From an uncultured Bacilli bacterium (GTDB lineage Bacteria; Bacillota_I; Bacilli_A; RF39; UBA660): DNA of 8,348 bases. This document shows, one piece after another, positions 6,083 through 8,348 of this stretch (position 1 is its first letter; the number at the start of each line of letters is the position of its first letter). Both the position numbers and the translations under genes were made by a program. Location: assembly GCA_934096175.1 (NCBI GenBank), contig CAKOLG010000038.1:1-8348 (forward strand). Direction: 5' to 3'. The notes below the pieces were generated by a model. The model saw nothing but the letters and a program-made list of their open reading frames with translations, did no database searches and was not told the DNA's origin.

Positions 6083-8252
6083 ACCTGGAGGACCTGGACG
6101 TGGAGTACCTGAAAAATCAAAGGATTTTAAAGGTTCTATGATTAGATTATTTAAAAATTTGAAACCATGGAAATATGTAATTGGCTTAGCGCTTGTTTTA
6201 GCACTTGTTAGTGCAATACTATCTTTAATTGCTCCTGATAAGTTGTCTAATTTAACAGATACAGTTACAGCAGGAATTACACCTAATGTCGAAAAATTAC
6301 AAGAAATTGGCGCAATGGTTTCGCAAAATATGAATCCTGAAGATATGCAAACTAAAATACAAAATGTTTTTTTAGATTCTTCACTTCATTTGACTCAAGA
6401 AGAAACAAATGAAATGCAAAGAGTATTTGGCGAAATTGCTACTACTGAAACAAAGGAAGATGCTGCTAAATTAATGTTGTCTTTGCCTGATAAAGTACTA
6501 TTTTATTTAATTGATGAAATTAAAATAGATGGTGTAACTATTACTAGCGAGGATCAAGTTGCTTTATTAAAGTTATCTTTACAAATGGGTGATGAAACGG
6601 GAACAACAAAAGCTTTAAGTTTAATCGATGAGTTACCTGAGTCAATTTATAATTTAATTAAACCATCTATAGATATGAAAAAAGTAAGATCAATAGCGTT
6701 TTTAATGGCAACTCTATATCTGTTAAGTGCTTTATTTAATTTTATTCAAAGTTTTGCGCTTACAACTGTTTCAAATAAATTTGCTAATCGTTTGAGAGAT
6801 AATATTAGTAAGAAAATCAATAAATTGCCACTTAAATATTTTGATACACATGAAGCTGGTGATATTTTATCAAGAGTGACAAATGATGTTGATACAGTTG
6901 CTCAGAATTTGAATAATAGTTTAGCAACATTAGTAAGTAGTGTAACTTTGTTTGTAGGATCTATTATAATGATGTTTGTAACAAACTGGATTATGGCAAT
7001 TACAGCAATATTATCTAGTATTTTAGGCTTTGTTTTGATGTTTGGAATTTTAGCTAAATCACAAAAGTATTTTAATCAAAAACAAGAAGCATTAGGTAAT
7101 ATGAATGGATATATTGAAGAAATGTATTCAGGTCATAATGTAGTAAAAGCTTATAATGGAACTAAGGAAGCATTTAATGAATTCGCGAAACTTAATGATG
7201 AACTTTATGAAACTAATAGAAAAAGTCAATTTTTATCTGGTTTAATGCATCCAATTATGGGATTCATTGGTAATTTTGGTTATGTTATGGTTTGTATAGT
7301 TGGTGCTCTTTTAACGGTGAATGGTGTTATATCATTTGGAGTAATTGTGGCATTCATGATTTATGTTAGGTTATTTACTAATCCGCTTTCGCAAATTGCT
7401 CAAGCAATGAGTAGTTTACAGTCAACAGCAGCAGCTAGTGAAAGAGTATTTGAATTTTTAGATGAAAAAGAAATGTCTGATCAAACAGAAATGAAAAAAA
7501 GACTTAACAGATCAAAAGTAAAAGGTGAAATTGAATTTAAAAATGTTAAATTTGGTTATGATCCAGGAAGAACTATTATTAAAGATTTTAGTGTTAAAGT
7601 AAAACCTGGTCAAAAAATAGCTATAGTAGGTCCTACAGGGGCTGGAAAAACAACAATGGTTAATTTGTTAATGAAATTTTATGAAATTAATAATGGGCAA
7701 ATATTAATAGATGGAGTTTCTACGCAAGAGTTAACTAGAGAAAATATTCATGATTTGTTTATTATGGTATTACAAGATACATGGTTATTTGAGGGAAGTA
7801 TTAGAGATAATATAAAATTTAATAAAGAAGATGTTACTGATAGGCAAATATGGGAAGCTTTAAGAACAGTTGGAGTAGATCATTTTGTTAAAACTTTGCC
7901 TGGGGATTTAGATTATGTCATTGGTGATAATGATACAATTAGTCAAGGTCAGAAACAGTTACTGACTATAGCCCGAGGAATGATTGAAGATGCACCATTT
8001 TTAATTTTGGATGAAGCAACAAGTAATGTTGATACAAGAACTGAGGAATTGGTACAAAAGGCTATGGATAAGTTAACTGAAGGAAGAACTTCTTTTATAA
8101 TTGCACATAGATTATCTACTATAAAAAATGCTGATGTAATACTAGTTATGAAAGATGGTAATATCATTGAACAAGGAAGTCATGATGAATTAATGAAACA
8201 AAAAGGCTTTTATGAAAAACTATATAATAGTCAGTTTGAAAAAACATATTAA
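6075..8252 (+). CDS. ABC exporter half-transporter, catalytic subunit with large insert after helix 1
   Basis: This 725-aa subunit is about 130 residues longer than usual. A Gly/Pro/Arg-rich cytoplasmic N-terminus (MPRPGGPGRGVP) precedes helix 1 (about 33-53). An insert of about 150 residues (55-203), acidic and apparently helical, then separates it from helix 2 (about 205-228). Helices 3-6 lie near 283-303, 305-325, 395-415 and 418-440. NBD motifs are Walker A GPTGAGKTT (519-527), Q-loop Gln567, Walker B FLILDE (642-647, catalytic Glu647 intact) and switch His678 (IIAHRL). The signature reads ISQGQ (622-626) instead of LSGGQ. An active Glu/His with a degenerate signature is exactly complementary to the upstream subunit, so the two should form one heterodimer. 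AAAGGAGG (6058-6065) lies 9 bases before the ATG. No convincing terminator precedes the IS end downstream. Confidence 0.93.
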   Translation: MPRPGGPGRGVPEKSKDFKGSMIRLFKNLKPWKYVIGLALVLALVSAILSLIAPDKLSNLTDTVTAGITPNVEKLQEIGAMVSQNMNPEDMQTKIQNVFLDSSLHLTQEETNEMQRVFGEIATTETKEDAAKLMLSLPDKVLFYLIDEIKIDGVTITSEDQVALLKLSLQMGDETGTTKALSLIDELPESIYNLIKPSIDMKKVRSIAFLMATLYLLSALFNFIQSFALTTVSNKFANRLRDNISKKINKLPLKYFDTHEAGDILSRVTNDVDTVAQNLNNSLATLVSSVTLFVGSIIMMFVTNWIMAITAILSSILGFVLMFGILAKSQKYFNQKQEALGNMNGYIEEMYSGHNVVKAYNGTKEAFNEFAKLNDELYETNRKSQFLSGLMHPIMGFIGNFGYVMVCIVGALLTVNGVISFGVIVAFMIYVRLFTNPLSQIAQAMSSLQSTAAASERVFEFLDEKEMSDQTEMKKRLNRSKVKGEIEFKNVKFGYDPGRTIIKDFSVKVKPGQKIAIVGPTGAGKTTMVNLLMKFYEINNGQILIDGVSTQELTRENIHDLFIMVLQDTWLFEGSIRDNIKFNKEDVTDRQIWEALRTVGVDHFVKTLPGDLDYVIGDNDTISQGQKQLLTIARGMIEDAPFLILDEATSNVDTRTEELVQKAMDKLTEGRTSFIIAHRLSTIKNADVILVMKDGNIIEQGSHDELMKQKGFYEKLYNSQFEKTY

Positions 8253-8308
8253 AAACTACATTAGTTTATTAATGAACTTGTCAATAAAAAGTAGACAATA
8301 AAAAACTT

Positions 8309-8348
8309 TTATTTAAACCCTAGTTGAGTTCTATACTCAATTGGGGTT
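8309..8348 (-). CDS. C-terminal fragment of IS3-family transposase (OrfB), partial at window edge
   Basis: The - strand frame ends ...TPIEYRTQLGFK-stop, with TAA at 8311-8309. A C-terminus with (L/M)(S/T)P(I/V)EYR is characteristic of the rve-type OrfB transposase of IS3/IS150 elements, which carry out DDE cut-out/paste-in transposition. Only 12 residues are visible, so the catalytic domain, completeness and subgroup cannot be judged. The gene converges on the ABC operon. Confidence 0.65.
   Translation of the reverse strand, partial: TPIEYRTQLGFK
8316..8348. repeat. Hairpin overlapping the end of the transposase gene
   Basis: Arms at 8316-8328 and 8336-8348 pair over 13 positions with two or three G-T wobbles around the loop TTCTATA, and the stem may continue past the window edge. 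It sits over the last transposase codons. It could end transposase transcription on the - strand (a loose T-rich tract follows) or block transcription entering the IS from the ABC operon. The structure is seen; the role is inferred. Confidence 0.5.

Larger units (their letters stand above)
8273..8348 (-). mobile_element. Terminal part of an IS3-family (IS150-like) insertion sequence, truncated by the window edge
   Basis: Read on the - strand, a short transposase C-terminus (8309-8348) is followed after about 36 bases by TTGTCTACTTTTTATTGACA and then AGTTCA. This resembles IS150-type right ends (TTGTCC-A-CTTTTT....GTCAGTTCA pattern from general knowledge of the group). The outer boundary is probably at TGAACT, beginning at 8273, only 20 bases after the stop of the ABC gene. 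The other end and any target duplication lie outside the window. Confidence 0.5.

Noticed and set aside
7949..8167. - strand open frame inside the second ABC gene
   Set aside because: It is antisense to the signature, Walker B and H-loop region, which fully explains the sequence.
1..8348. Looked for tRNA, rRNA, riboswitches, CRISPR repeats and a toxin-antitoxin or phage-defence module
   Set aside because: No matching structure, regularly spaced repeats or characteristic domains were seen. The longest intergenic stretch is the first 161 bases, already accounted for by two hairpins and a promoter.

Overview
The window comes from a very AT-rich, low-GC bacterium, most likely an uncultured-type gut Bacillota/Bacilli lineage. 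The support is strong A/T codon bias, SigA-like TATAAT promoters, Shine-Dalgarno (SD) sites of the GAGGTGAT/AAAGGAGG type, short T-tailed hairpin terminators, and protein families common in such genomes. All eight complete genes read on the + strand without internal TGA, and Trp is encoded by TGG, so the standard bacterial code fits. The S66 (LD-carboxypeptidase-like) gene weakly suggests a walled cell. The genus cannot be told from the window.

Layout. Bases 1-161 hold two hairpins (the second a convincing T-tailed terminator) and an extended -10 promoter. Genes at 162-1442 and 1451-1885 form a two-gene membrane-protein unit of unknown function, closed by a terminator at 1884-1908. A second unit (1949-3805) encodes a small two-helix membrane protein, an NT5C-like HAD 5'-nucleotidase and an S66 family (LdcA/MccF-like) protein, with gaps of only 4-5 bases. 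A third unit (3888-8252) is a MarR-family regulator followed by two half-transporter ABC proteins with a 2-base gap and then an 8-base overlap. Its promoter is clear (TTGTTT-17-TATAAT), and a perfect 9+9 inverted repeat lies over the predicted transcription start. The last ~76 bases look like the terminal part of an IS3-family element whose transposase reads on the - strand and runs out of the window.

How the genes work together. The MarR protein very likely represses its own operon from the inverted repeat and is relieved by some ligand. The two ABC proteins have complementary defects: the first lacks the catalytic Glu and the switch His, and the second has a degenerate signature motif. This is the pattern of asymmetric heterodimeric exporters such as TM287/288, LmrCD and BmrCD, so the pair should form one exporter with one active and one degenerate ATP site. 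The second half carries an unusual insert of about 150 residues between its first two membrane helices. The nucleotidase and S66 protein sit just upstream in a separate unit. Their pairing recalls, but does not prove, detoxification of peptide-nucleotide compounds. No RNA genes or CRISPR arrays were seen, and no wholly novel system is evident. The most notable items are the ABC insert, the operator architecture and the atypical S66 active site.
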